Below are positions 1-7,514 of a stretch of DNA of 19,105 bases, piece after piece. Every line of letters starts with the position of its first letter. Position 1 is the first letter of the stretch. This stretch comes from an uncultured Prevotella sp. GTDB taxonomy: Bacteria; Bacteroidota; Bacteroidia; Bacteroidales; Bacteroidaceae. The DNA lies in NCBI GenBank assembly GCA_900550635.1, contig URSZ01000040.1:1-19105 (forward strand), written 5' to 3'. The translations under genes and the position numbers were made by a program. The notes under the pieces are model-generated. The model saw only the letters and a program-made list of their open reading frames with translations. It made no database searches and had not been told where the DNA came from.

Positions 1-466
1 CAAAGTGCTGCTCGGAATGGAACAGGACCTCAGCGGGGCGGGATACAACGTAAACCAAAGCAAGATTGCCATAGGTTCGGGAGGGCTTTGGGGCAAAGGG
101 CTGCTTAACGGCACACAAACGAAACTTAAATACGTTCCCGAGCAGGATACCGACTTCATATTCTGCACCGTGGGCGAAGAAAAAGGCTTCGCAGGCGCCT
201 CACTCGTACTCATACTCTACCTTACGCTGATACTGCGCCTGGTGTACGTGTCCGAAAGGCAGACAAGTGCCTTCGGAAGAATATACGGCTACTGCGTACT
301 CAGCATATTCCTGTTCCACGTGTTCATAAACATAGGCATGGTCATAGGGCTCACGCCCGTCATAGGCATTCCGCTGCCTTTTTTCAGCTACGGCGGCTCG
401 TCGCTCTGGGGTTTCACCCTGCTTCTTTTCATACTCCTGCGTATCGACGCGGCGCGCAAACAGTGA
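1..466 (+). CDS. rodA: RodA, SEDS-family peptidoglycan polymerase, C-terminal part (5' end outside window)
   Basis: This is the C-terminal ~155 residues of a RodA/FtsW/SpoVE (SEDS) membrane protein. RodA polymerises glycan strands from lipid II in the cell-elongation complex, working with a class B PBP in the inner membrane. The frame is open to the left window edge, so the true start is outside. Visible family hallmarks are the periplasmic loop with NQSKIAIGSGGLWGKG, the VPEQDTDFIF segment, GEEKGF before a membrane helix, and the terminal PLPFFSYGGSS motif followed by a last hydrophobic helix and a short basic tail. The PEQDTDFIF form points to RodA rather than FtsW. The stop is TGA at 464-466. 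In Bacteroidales rodA usually follows mreC, mreD and a PBP2 gene (mrdA), but that context is not visible here. No convincing terminator follows; a 4-bp stem plus T-run at 451-478 is too weak to call. Confidence 0.95.
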   Translation, partial: KVLLGMEQDLSGAGYNVNQSKIAIGSGGLWGKGLLNGTQTKLKYVPEQDTDFIFCTVGEEKGFAGASLVLILYLTLILRLVYVSERQTSAFGRIYGYCVLSIFLFHVFINIGMVIGLTPVIGIPLPFFSYGGSSLWGFTLLLFILLRIDAARKQ

Positions 467-547
467 ACCGCCTTTTTTATCCGTCTTCCCGGGGCACGCA
501 GGCAAACGGTTTTGCGCCCGAAGGGTCGTTGGTCTCCGGCACCGGCC

Positions 548-762
548 GGCGCGTGTCTGCGTTTTGTCTGCCTTTTCGGAGCATGTTTCAAAGGGAGTTC
601 CGGAGGAAAAAAATATGTGCCTTGTATTTTAAAATATGTCTGACATATTTTAAAATACATCGGACATATTTTTTCCTGTCTCCGACGTGGGGTAAACGCA
701 CTGAAAATCAGTTTTCATTTTTCCGCCCCGAAAATGCCCGTTTTCCGGCACAAGTTTTCCAC
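548..762 (+). repeat. Extended repeat element, copy A (~215 bp, contains 21-bp array 1)
   Basis: This segment is homologous to 5472-5687 in the same orientation. The right part (689-762, from GGGGTAAACG to TTTTCCAC) differs from the other copy at only 3 of 74 positions by eye; the left part is more diverged but alignable (GGCGCGTGTC...ATGTTTCAA). The right part contains two small inverted repeats: TGAAAAT-CA-GTTTTCA (one G-U pair) and an arm pair around ATGCCCG. Neither is coding in a convincing way. It could be a MITE-like or BIME-like element; no transposase, terminal inverted repeats or target duplication are visible. Confidence 0.85.
611..673. repeat. 21-bp palindromic repeat array 1 (3 units)
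   Basis: There are three tandem 21-bp units at 611-631, 632-652 and 653-673. The middle one is a perfect example of the 19-bp palindrome AAATATGTCTGACATATTT. Unit 1 is a variant with GTGCCTTG in the centre, also seen in unit 4 of array 3. Unit 3 (AAATACATCGGACATATTT) matches unit 3 of array 2. The array lies downstream of rodA and upstream of the large secreted-protein gene, embedded in the longer repeat element at 548-762. Confidence 0.9.
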
Positions 763-890
763 TGCCGGCGGCGGAAATTCGCACACCCGGAAACGAAAAT
801 GTAAAGCGTGATGCGAAAAAGCAACAACCGTTTAATTTAATTTTAACAATTTATTTTATAAGGAGCACCTGTAAAATAAAACATATTTGC

Positions 891-898
891 TAATTTTG
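891..898 (+). promoter_or_regulatory. Bacteroidetes -7 promoter box for the large secreted-protein gene
   Basis: TAATTTTG matches TAnnTTTG, the housekeeping-sigma -7 element of Bacteroidetes. It lies in an AT-rich stretch and predicts a start near 903, giving a leader of about 80 nt. No good TTTG -33 element is present at the usual spacing, so the call rests on the -7 box and position. Confidence 0.5.
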
Positions 899-904
899 CA
901 ATGT

Positions 905-927
905 GATATCCCGCAAAGGGTAATATC
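905..927 (+). promoter_or_regulatory. Predicted 5'-terminal hairpin in the leader of the large secreted-protein gene
   Basis: GATATCCC (905-912) can pair with GGG-TA-ATATC (918-927) around a GCAAA loop: eight base pairs with a two-base bulge. It begins within a few bases of the predicted transcription start. A 5'-end hairpin like this could protect the mRNA from decay; that role is inference. Confidence 0.35.
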
Positions 928-982
928 CGAATACTGATGAAAAACCACAACTAACCAAAATCAACATTATTAATCAAAACAC

Positions 983-3900
983 ATGAGTATGAGAAAGATT
1001 AAATCTCTTTTCATGGCATTGGCGGCTTTAATGCTTTCAATGCCTTGCCTTCATGCCCAGAATTACATCATCGGGGCTCCTGTGCCCCTGGATGACGAAT
1101 TGGACGGCATGGAAGTTGTGTTCGAGGGATATTCCGACGACTCGAACCTCGGCGGTTATCTCGGCGAACTGAAACCCCAGTCGCAGAACGACGGGGTTGT
1201 CCCCACGCTCACACGCTTCACGGGCGAGATACCCGAGAAAATCGTCTGGGTAATCGAAGAGCTCGACAGTGTGTGCACGCTCTCCGACATCGCCCTGAAC
1301 GGGCAAAAGCTCTACAACCTCAAGAACAAGGCAACGAATGAGTACATAGGCACCGACTGGTCGCGCGACGGCGGCAACTCGCAGAACTGTATCTTCATGG
1401 TTCCCACCAAGGAAGAGGCTGCTGCTTTCCAGTTCCATTACTCCAACGACGGCGGCAGTTACGGCTCGGTGGGCTACGGCTCCTTTGACGGCGTAAGCTG
1501 GAACACCAACGGCAGCGCCATGACAATCGTGGACGTTTATCCCAAGGTTTCGATTACCAACAACCGCGGCTTCGTCTGCAACGAAGCCAACGAGAACGTC
1601 AAGGGCTTCCACTCGTGGCAGGACACCAACATTTGGATTATGCACCGTTACTGGGCTCCTTCGACCGGCAAGGACTTCCTCAACGAGTTCCTCAACGACC
1701 TGCCCTACGGCTGGCAGGACACTTACAAGGTGGGCACCGACCCGGGCTATGTGGCCGACGCAGAGAAATTCCAGCAGTTCTACGACCTTTGGATGAAGGC
1801 AAACAATGAGATCGGCAACATGAGCGACGACGAAGCCATGGATATCTACAAACAGCTCACAGAGCTTTACACCTGGCTCCAGAGCAGCGAAAGCCAGGTA
1901 CAGTTCGAGGACGGCGGCTACTACTACTTCTTCACCGCTAACAACGCCTTCGTTGAAATGGAGAACGGCAACTACGCTATGTACGCTCCCAAGCAGGACG
2001 AGCCCAATATCCTCGGCTGGAAGGCGTTCGACGAGAACGACCCGCGCTTCATCTGGCAGGTAAAGGTTGCCGACGTTGACGAGGACGGCACGGTGCACTA
2101 CTCCGTGCAGAACATGGGTTCAGGCCTCTATATAGGTCAGGCTTCGAGCAAGGCCGACGGCCAGCCAATACAGTGGACCGACGAATACACCTATCCCACG
2201 CTCCTCGTACCGCAGAACCATGCAGGCCACTGGTGGATAACCGACCTGCGTGACTGGACCGAGTATCCCCCGCGTCCCTTCCACCAGGAAAACCACGCCG
2301 ACGGCGCCGGCACAGCCGGCAAGATTGTGCTCTGGAGCGGCGGCATAGGCACGGCCTCCGACTGGTTCATCAAGCCTGTACCTCAAGACATGGTAGACAT
2401 GATTACCTCCATGCAAAGCCGCATAGAGCTCACCAACTACTGGGCACAAAACGGCAACCTCGCAAGCGGCATAGACACCGCGATGAACAAGCCGGGCTAC
2501 ATCTCTTCGATGGAGATACTCAACAACTACAAGCAGGCAGCCGCAGATATTGACACCATGCTAAACTATCCTGAAAAGGCTTACAACGAAGAAGAATACG
2601 CCGCTGCGCTCGAATCGTTCAAGGCAGTAGCCGAGGCTTACAAGGCCGACCGCGACCGCGGCCTCGAAGACGGATACTACCGCATACAGCTGTGCCACTG
2701 GTTCGCTTACAAGAACGACACAAACTACTACATGCAAATTGTAGACGACCGTCCCGGATGGGCACGCACACCTGAAGCCACACTCAGCCAAATTTGGAAG
2801 ATTGAACGCATAGAAGGCAACAAGTATAGTATGCAGAACATGGGTAACGGCAAATACATGGGCCGCGGCGACAGCAACAGCTACTGGTCTCTCATGAACT
2901 TCAGCGACGCCGAAGCCGTGCCGCAGTTCATACGCCCGTTCGAGGCAATGAACGGACAGTTCTACTTCACCAACGGCGTTGACTCCACCTACAACTACGA
3001 CGACGGCGACCACGCCGAAGGCACTAACTCTTCAGCAGTGCTCCGCTACTACGACGGCAGAGCCGTGCAGGGCGGAACGGCATGGGAAATGCTGCCAGTT
3101 TCCGAGGCAGAACTTGCTATAATACAGGCCAACGACGCGCAGGTAACGCTCCGCTACGAATTGGAAAGCACCCTCAAAAAGGCGCAGCGTCTCTACAACG
3201 ACAACACCACCTACACCTACGGCGAGAAGATCGTTTCCGACGCTACACAAATCTACAGCAACAACAACTCAGTGAACGAAGGCAAGGATTTGAACGCCCT
3301 CATCGACGACAACATCGACACATGGTGGAACAGCGCTTGGGACACCGAGACCAACCCCACCGAGACGCACTACCTGCGCTTCGAGACTACTGACCCCGCC
3401 GGCCTGCCCGACTCTGTAATGGTGCGCTCCATCCAGCGCAATAACAGTTCCTGGCACCGCACCCCGTCGAAGCTCCGCGTGTCGATGAGCAACGACGGCG
3501 AGACCTGGACGTACCTGCCCTCCATACTCGAGAAGGCCGACATAAACAAGAGGGACTTCTCCGCGTTCTCCACCGACCCGATGTTCACCCTCGTTAGCGG
3601 CATAGGCGGCTACAAGTATGTGCGCTTCGAGTTCCTCGCAACGCAGCCGCACTATGAGTTCAACGGCCACCCCATTGGCGAGTTCTCCGAAATCAACCTC
3701 TTCCCGGTAACGGGCATCGATGCCGACAACTCGCTCACCGAAACGCCGAGCTACAAGGTGGTAAGCGCCGAACTGTTCAACGCCATACAGAAAGGTCACA
3801 GCGAGTTCGCGGCCAACGCCCCGACGCAGGCTACAATCGACCTGCTAAAAGCTGCCATTGAGAACTTCAACAACGTAAGCGTTGCCGACTCTGCCATAGC

Positions 3901-5314
3901 AATGGCAAAACTCAACATGACGAACCTCACCGACGGCGACCTCATAGGCGACTTCCCCAACGACGCTTTGCAGACCTACACTTCCGAGGCAAACGCTGCA
4001 ATCGACAAGTACGAGGCAGCAGGCGAAAACCGCCCGGGCGAAGTGATAACCACAGTCGTAAACGAGCTCAAGGCAGCTTACGACAAGCTCTACCCGCAGA
4101 TGGTTAAGCCCGTTGAGGGCAAGTGGTACGTGCTCAACAGCATGAACCCCGATGTAAGCAACTGGACATTGGCAGCCGGCGGCAACAACGGCCACACGGG
4201 CAGCTCATACTCGTACATGCTCTCAACTGCGTCGAACGCAGGCTCCGGCTCACTTGATACCGACGTGCGCTCGCACTTCACGTTCAAGGAGAACGAGGAC
4301 GGCACATGGACGATACAATGCGCCGGCACGGGCTTCTACTTCGGTCCTGAAACCGGCAGCGGCGACAGCAAGTACGACCACGTGCTCATACAGTGGTACG
4401 AACCCGCTACTACGGTTGAACTCATACCGTTCGGCGAAGGCGAGATAGGTTTCCGCACCGCGAACGGCAAGTACCTCACCGGTGCTACGGCACTCGGTAC
4501 GGAAGGAGTTCCGGGCTCTGGTATAGGTGTATCGTTCGAGACACACGACGGCACCCAGGGTCTTGGCAGCAAGTATTCCTGGCTGCCCGAGGCAACGCTC
4601 GACGATAATGGTATCGATGGCGTAGCTACCACCACCGAAACCGAGATAGAGGAAGGCCGCGTTATAGCAATGACCAAGCCTTACACCATGGACGGCATGC
4701 CGCTCACCGACGCAGGCGCGCTCGAAGGCTACAAGGTTGTAGGCCAGATAACGGCTGATAATTCCGCAGACTCTTTGGTAATTGCTTACCAGCTCCAGAA
4801 GCTCGACGAAACAATGGAGATACCCGCAGGTATGCCTGTTGTTTACGTGGCTCCGGGCGATGAGTACACTCCCGAGTCGTACCTCGCAGTAACGTACAAT
4901 GCAGTAGTTGACGGCGAAGTAACCAGCGAGGCTGACACCATCAACGGCCTTGCAGGTAACATAGGCGACTACAACACGTCTGTTGCACACCTCGGCTACT
5001 TCCTCGAAGATTCAGTGGTTGACGAACCGTCCGGCACGGCAATCGGCTACCACCGTGCAGTGCTCGTGCCCTGGCTCGTTGAGAACCTTATGGAAACTGA
5101 TCCCAACGTATCAGTCGACCTGGTTGTTTATGTCAAGGGCAACGGTATGCTCAACGACATCAACGAAGTAGTGGTTGAAGATCCGAAGGAACTTGTTGAC
5201 GTCTACAGCATCGACGGCGTACTCCTGCGCCGCAACGTTGCACGCGCTGCCGCTACCAACGGCCTCGCGAAAGGCATTTACATCGTAGGCAAAGAGAAAG
5301 TCCTCGTCAAGTAA
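983..5314 (+). CDS. Large secreted multidomain protein with F5/8 type C (discoidin-like) domain and C-terminal sorting-like tail
   Basis: 1443 residues. A signal peptide spans about residues 1-25 (basic MRKIK start, hydrophobic core, cleavage likely after HA-Q); an ATG two codons later (989) is an alternative start. At least three lectin-like modules resembling each other follow: about 310-411 (GGYYYF...VQNMGSGLYIG), 563-663 (DGYYRIQ...MQNMGNGKYMG) and 1047-1210 (KWYVLNS...GTGFYFG). A fourth, more diverged module may occupy residues 30-200 (LYNLKNKATNEYIG). Helical spacers lie between them (for example around 530-560 and 935-1045). An F5/8 type C-like domain covers about 764-890 (LIDDNIDTWW...KLRVSMSNDGETW...YKYVRFEF). 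The last ~40 residues (VDVYSIDGVLLRR...GLAKGIYIVGKEKVLVK) resemble Bacteroidetes C-terminal secretion tails. No catalytic domain is recognisable; surface glycan or host binding is the likely role, by inference. It appears monocistronic, with its own promoter and terminator. Confidence 0.85.
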   Translation: MSMRKIKSLFMALAALMLSMPCLHAQNYIIGAPVPLDDELDGMEVVFEGYSDDSNLGGYLGELKPQSQNDGVVPTLTRFTGEIPEKIVWVIEELDSVCTLSDIALNGQKLYNLKNKATNEYIGTDWSRDGGNSQNCIFMVPTKEEAAAFQFHYSNDGGSYGSVGYGSFDGVSWNTNGSAMTIVDVYPKVSITNNRGFVCNEANENVKGFHSWQDTNIWIMHRYWAPSTGKDFLNEFLNDLPYGWQDTYKVGTDPGYVADAEKFQQFYDLWMKANNEIGNMSDDEAMDIYKQLTELYTWLQSSESQVQFEDGGYYYFFTANNAFVEMENGNYAMYAPKQDEPNILGWKAFDENDPRFIWQVKVADVDEDGTVHYSVQNMGSGLYIGQASSKADGQPIQWTDEYTYPTLLVPQNHAGHWWITDLRDWTEYPPRPFHQENHADGAGTAGKIVLWSGGIGTASDWFIKPVPQDMVDMITSMQSRIELTNYWAQNGNLASGIDTAMNKPGYISSMEILNNYKQAAADIDTMLNYPEKAYNEEEYAAALESFKAVAEAYKADRDRGLEDGYYRIQLCHWFAYKNDTNYYMQIVDDRPGWARTPEATLSQIWKIERIEGNKYSMQNMGNGKYMGRGDSNSYWSLMNFSDAEAVPQFIRPFEAMNGQFYFTNGVDSTYNYDDGDHAEGTNSSAVLRYYDGRAVQGGTAWEMLPVSEAELAIIQANDAQVTLRYELESTLKKAQRLYNDNTTYTYGEKIVSDATQIYSNNNSVNEGKDLNALIDDNIDTWWNSAWDTETNPTETHYLRFETTDPAGLPDSVMVRSIQRNNSSWHRTPSKLRVSMSNDGETWTYLPSILEKADINKRDFSAFSTDPMFTLVSGIGGYKYVRFEFLATQPHYEFNGHPIGEFSEINLFPVTGIDADNSLTETPSYKVVSAELFNAIQKGHSEFAANAPTQATIDLLKAAIENFNNVSVADSAIAMAKLNMTNLTDGDLIGDFPNDALQTYTSEANAAIDKYEAAGENRPGEVITTVVNELKAAYDKLYPQMVKPVEGKWYVLNSMNPDVSNWTLAAGGNNGHTGSSYSYMLSTASNAGSGSLDTDVRSHFTFKENEDGTWTIQCAGTGFYFGPETGSGDSKYDHVLIQWYEPATTVELIPFGEGEIGFRTANGKYLTGATALGTEGVPGSGIGVSFETHDGTQGLGSKYSWLPEATLDDNGIDGVATTTETEIEEGRVIAMTKPYTMDGMPLTDAGALEGYKVVGQITADNSADSLVIAYQLQKLDETMEIPAGMPVVYVAPGDEYTPESYLAVTYNAVVDGEVTSEADTINGLAGNIGDYNTSVAHLGYFLEDSVVDEPSGTAIGYHRAVLVPWLVENLMETDPNVSVDLVVYVKGNGMLNDINEVVVEDPKELVDVYSIDGVLLRRNVARAAATNGLAKGIYIVGKEKVLVK

Positions 5315-5339
5315 GGCTTCCGCCTACAGGTAACATATT

Positions 5340-5376
5340 AATCCCGCAGCCCCGCAAAGGGTTGCGGGATTTTTTA
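5340..5376 (+). terminator. Intrinsic terminator of the large secreted-protein gene
   Basis: A 9-bp stem, AATCCCGCA (5340-5348) with TGCGGGATT (5363-5371), is followed by a T-run (5370-5375). The loop can form a second small hairpin, CCC-GCAAA-GGG (5351-5361). It lies 26 bases after the TAA stop. Confidence 0.85.
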
Positions 5377-5471
5377 ATGTGCATTCGCCCCGAACCCTCA
5401 AATTATCCACACATAAGCCGCCTCTACAAGGGTGGTTGCCGGGCGTAGCCCCGTTCGGTGCCGCGCACCGC

Positions 5472-5687
5472 GGCGCGTGTCCGTATTTTGTCCGCATTTT
5501 TTGAGTATGTTTCAATGCAGTTTTCACGGGGCAAAAAATATGTCCGACATAATTCGAAATATGTCTGACATAATTTAAAATACATCGGACATATTTTTTC
5601 TTTGCTCCCATGCGGGGTAAACGCACTGAAAACCAGTTTTCATTTTCCCGCCCCGGAAATGCCCGTTTTCCGGCACAAGTTTTCCAC
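5472..5687 (+). repeat. Extended repeat element, copy B (~216 bp, contains 21-bp array 2)
   Basis: This is a direct-orientation copy of 548-762. Its right end (5614-5687) is nearly identical to 689-762. Here both inner hairpins are perfect: TGAAAAC-CA-GTTTTCA, and CCGGAAA-TGCCCGT-TTTCCGG. In copy A the matching positions are weakened by single changes, one of which still allows a G-U pair. A short trace of the same right flank (CACTGAAAACC) follows array 4 at 14816-14826. Copies A and B bracket the 1443-residue gene. Confidence 0.85.
5536..5598. repeat. 21-bp palindromic repeat array 2 (3 units)
   Basis: The units are 5536-5556, 5557-5577 and 5578-5598. Units 1 and 2 are near-perfect palindromes (GTC-C/T-GACATAATT). 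Unit 3 is the TACATCGGACATA variant shared with array 1. The array lies after the terminator of the upstream gene and about 230 bp before the next promoter. Confidence 0.9.
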
Positions 5688-5825
5688 CCCTTTATACGCA
5701 ATTCGCCGCGCCTGAAAACGATTCATCGCGTATCGACAAGGCGGCGGCAACAATCCACCGCGAACCGCCTCAAGCGTCGGCAAACAGTCTGAGTTTATAC
5801 AAATCTTTAAAAACTTTGCTTTTCG

Positions 5826-5857
5826 TTTGTCTCTGCGGCCGCCTTTTGCTATATTTG
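5826..5857 (+). promoter_or_regulatory. Promoter of the Gfo/Idh - sugar isomerase unit
   Basis: TTTG (5826-5829), a 20-base spacer, and TATATTTG (5850-5857) match the full Bacteroidetes promoter TTTG-N19-21-TAnnTTTG. The predicted start is near 5862, leaving a leader of about 74 nt before the ATG at 5936. Confidence 0.75.
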
Positions 5858-5935
5858 CGCTGGGGCACGGCATGGCCGCGCCACCGGAGCCCGGAATAAT
5901 TTTCAAACTAACATACCTAATACCATTTTACCAAC

Positions 5936-7438
5936 ATGGACAGACGAGACTTTCTAAGAACCGCAGCATTGGCCACGGCGGGAATCACAATCGCCCCTAA
6001 CACCATACTGGGCAAAGCCTACGGACACACCGCGCCGAGCGACAAGCTCAACATAGCCGGCATAGGCATAGGCGGCATGGGGCGGCGCAACCTGGCTAAC
6101 ATGAACACCGAGAACATCGTTGCACTATGCGACGTAGACTGGGGATACGCAACAAAAACGTTCAACGACTACCCCAACGCAAAAAAATACAAGGACTGGC
6201 GCAAGCTGTTCGACGAAATGAGTAACTCAATCGACGCAGTGCTCGTAGCAACACCCGACCATTCGCACGCAGGAATAGCGGCCCACGCAATAACGCTGGG
6301 CAAGCATACCTACGTGCAGAAACCGCTTACACACAGCGTGTACGAGTCAAGGCTGCTTACAAAGCTCGCCAAGAAATACAAAGTAGCCACACAAATGGGC
6401 AACCAAGGCAACTCGTTCGACTGGTGCCGCCAGGTTACCGAATGGATACGCGCCGGGATAATCGGAGATGTTTACGAGGCGCACTGCTGGACCGACCGCC
6501 CCATCTGGCCGCAAGGACTGGCAGAGCCTAAGGGCGGAGTGCCCGTTCCCATGACACTCGACTGGGACCTATTCATCGGACCGGCGGTAAAACGCCCCTA
6601 CGACCCCGCATACACACCGTGGAACTGGCGAGGCTTCTGGGACTTCGGCACAGGCGCGCTCGGCGACATGGCATGCCACATTATGGACCCGCTATACTGG
6701 GCGCTCGACCTCAAATACCCAATAAGCGTCGAAGCCAGCTCAACACTGGCAAACCTCTACTCACCCCCACAGGCACAGATGGTAACCTACAAGTTCCCAG
6801 CACGCCCGGCAAGAGGAAAGGTAAAAATGCCCGAACTCACCGTTTACTGGTACGACGGTGGACTGACGCCGCAACGCCCTGAGGAACTCAAGGACGGCGA
6901 AATGATGGGCGACGAGAACGGGGGAATCATCTTCGTGGGCACAAAGGGCAAGATAATGACCGGCTGCTACGGCATGAACCCCACGCTGCTGCCCACCGAC
7001 AGGATGAAAGACTTCAAGCAGCCCACACCCACCATACCGCGCGTGAAAGGCGGCAACGGCGACATCTGGACAACCAACGCGCACGAACAGGACTGGATAA
7101 GGGCCTGCAAGGAATCACCCGAAAACCGCACCGAAGCGTCTTCAAACTTCCAGTTCTCAGGACCGTTCAACGAAATGGTCGTAATGGGCGTGCTTGCCAC
7201 AAGGCTCTCCGGGCTGCACGGGCTGCACCGCGAACTGAAATGGGACGGCGAGAACATGAAGTTCACCAACATATCGCCCAACGACAAAATAAAAATCGTA
7301 ACCGTGGACGAATACGCCGTAATCGACGGCGACCCGAAGTTCGACAGGCGCTTTGCCGAATTCAGCGCACTCGACATGGCTAACGAGTGGATTAAACACA
7401 CCTACCACAACGGCTTCAGCCTGCCTCCAATGCCTTAA
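5936..7438 (+). CDS. Tat-exported Gfo/Idh/MocA family oxidoreductase
   Basis: 500 residues. The N-terminus MDRRDFLRT carries a twin-arginine motif (R3-R4) followed by a hydrophobic stretch to about residue 26, so a folded, cofactor-loaded enzyme is probably exported to the periplasm. The Rossmann fold begins with GIGIGGMG (42-49); a D at 67-69 follows the second strand. The family EKP motif appears as QKP (128-130). The C-terminal substrate domain includes WDFGTGALGDMACHIMD (235-251), with D244 and H248 likely at the active site. Such enzymes oxidise or reduce a sugar hydroxyl with NAD(P). Paired with the TIM-barrel lipoprotein 76 bp downstream, this resembles Bacteroidetes gene sets that work through 3-keto-glycoside intermediates; the substrate cannot be read from sequence. 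The start follows from the Tat motif and promoter distance. Confidence 0.9.
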   Translation: MDRRDFLRTAALATAGITIAPNTILGKAYGHTAPSDKLNIAGIGIGGMGRRNLANMNTENIVALCDVDWGYATKTFNDYPNAKKYKDWRKLFDEMSNSIDAVLVATPDHSHAGIAAHAITLGKHTYVQKPLTHSVYESRLLTKLAKKYKVATQMGNQGNSFDWCRQVTEWIRAGIIGDVYEAHCWTDRPIWPQGLAEPKGGVPVPMTLDWDLFIGPAVKRPYDPAYTPWNWRGFWDFGTGALGDMACHIMDPLYWALDLKYPISVEASSTLANLYSPPQAQMVTYKFPARPARGKVKMPELTVYWYDGGLTPQRPEELKDGEMMGDENGGIIFVGTKGKIMTGCYGMNPTLLPTDRMKDFKQPTPTIPRVKGGNGDIWTTNAHEQDWIRACKESPENRTEASSNFQFSGPFNEMVVMGVLATRLSGLHGLHRELKWDGENMKFTNISPNDKIKIVTVDEYAVIDGDPKFDRRFAEFSALDMANEWIKHTYHNGFSLPPMP

Positions 7439-7460
7439 AGCAAACATGTAAAACCAAAAC

Positions 7461-7495
7461 GTTCCGGCAGCCGGCACCCGGCCTGCTGCCGGAAC
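7461..7495 (+). promoter_or_regulatory. GC-rich intercistronic hairpin
   Basis: GTTCCGGCAG (7461-7470) is perfectly complementary to CTGCCGGAAC (7486-7495), a 10-bp stem around a 15-base loop that can pair further (CCGG with CCGG). No T-run follows on the plus strand, so it is not a standard terminator. It lies in the 76-bp gap between two genes of one unit, where it could adjust the relative mRNA levels of the two cistrons (inference). Confidence 0.65.
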
Positions 7496-7514
7496 ATTCA
7501 TAAAATACATCACC

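Larger units (their letters stand above)
467..982. other. 516-bp intergenic region after rodA: repeat element, then promoter and leader of the next gene
   Basis: No credible gene lies in this gap. A plus-strand open frame of about 113 codons (463-804) runs through the repeat element, and its seven-residue periodicity is only a by-product of the 21-bp DNA repeat. The gap holds the long repeat element (548-762) with three palindromic units, then an AT-rich stretch (about 830-900) with a TAnnTTTG promoter box, and a leader of about 80 nt. Nothing else is recognisable at 763-840. Confidence 0.7.
5315..5935. other. 621-bp intergenic region: terminator, repeat element, promoter and leader
   Basis: The gap contains the intrinsic terminator of the upstream gene (5340-5376), the second extended repeat element (5472-5687), a GC-rich imperfect inverted repeat at 5739-5770 (AGGCGG pairing with CCGCCT, no T-run), and a well-formed promoter (5826-5857) followed by a leader of about 74 nt. 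Short open frames here fall in the repeat and show no coding signs. Confidence 0.7.

Noticed and set aside
449..478. Possible rodA terminator (GGCG with CGCC, then six T)
   Set aside because: The stem is only four base pairs with a 14-base loop overlapping the stop codon; too weak to call.
611..673. CRISPR array
   Set aside because: Units are contiguous with no unique spacers, each array has only three or four units, and no cas genes are near.
463..804. Plus-strand open frame of 113 codons after rodA with a seven-residue periodic segment (YFKICLT, YFKIHRT)
   Set aside because: The periodicity comes from the 21-bp DNA repeat (7 codons). The frame lies in the repeat element, and the matching frame in the second copy is not maintained over the same length.
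1037..2098. 353-codon open frame antisense to the large secreted-protein gene
   Set aside because: It is the antisense shadow of a strongly coding GC-rich gene with a signal peptide and conserved domains; the antisense product is low-complexity (Val/Ala/Glu) with no motif.
5324..5701. Minus-strand open frame of 125 codons over the terminator and second repeat element
   Set aside because: It reads through the terminator hairpin and the palindromic array, has no recognisable protein features, and its counterpart in the other repeat copy is disrupted.
5739..5770. GC-rich inverted repeat (AGGCGG with CCGCCT) as a terminator or riboswitch
   Set aside because: It has no T-run, lies upstream of the mapped promoter motif, and has an asymmetric interior; nothing beyond a chance inverted repeat can be supported.
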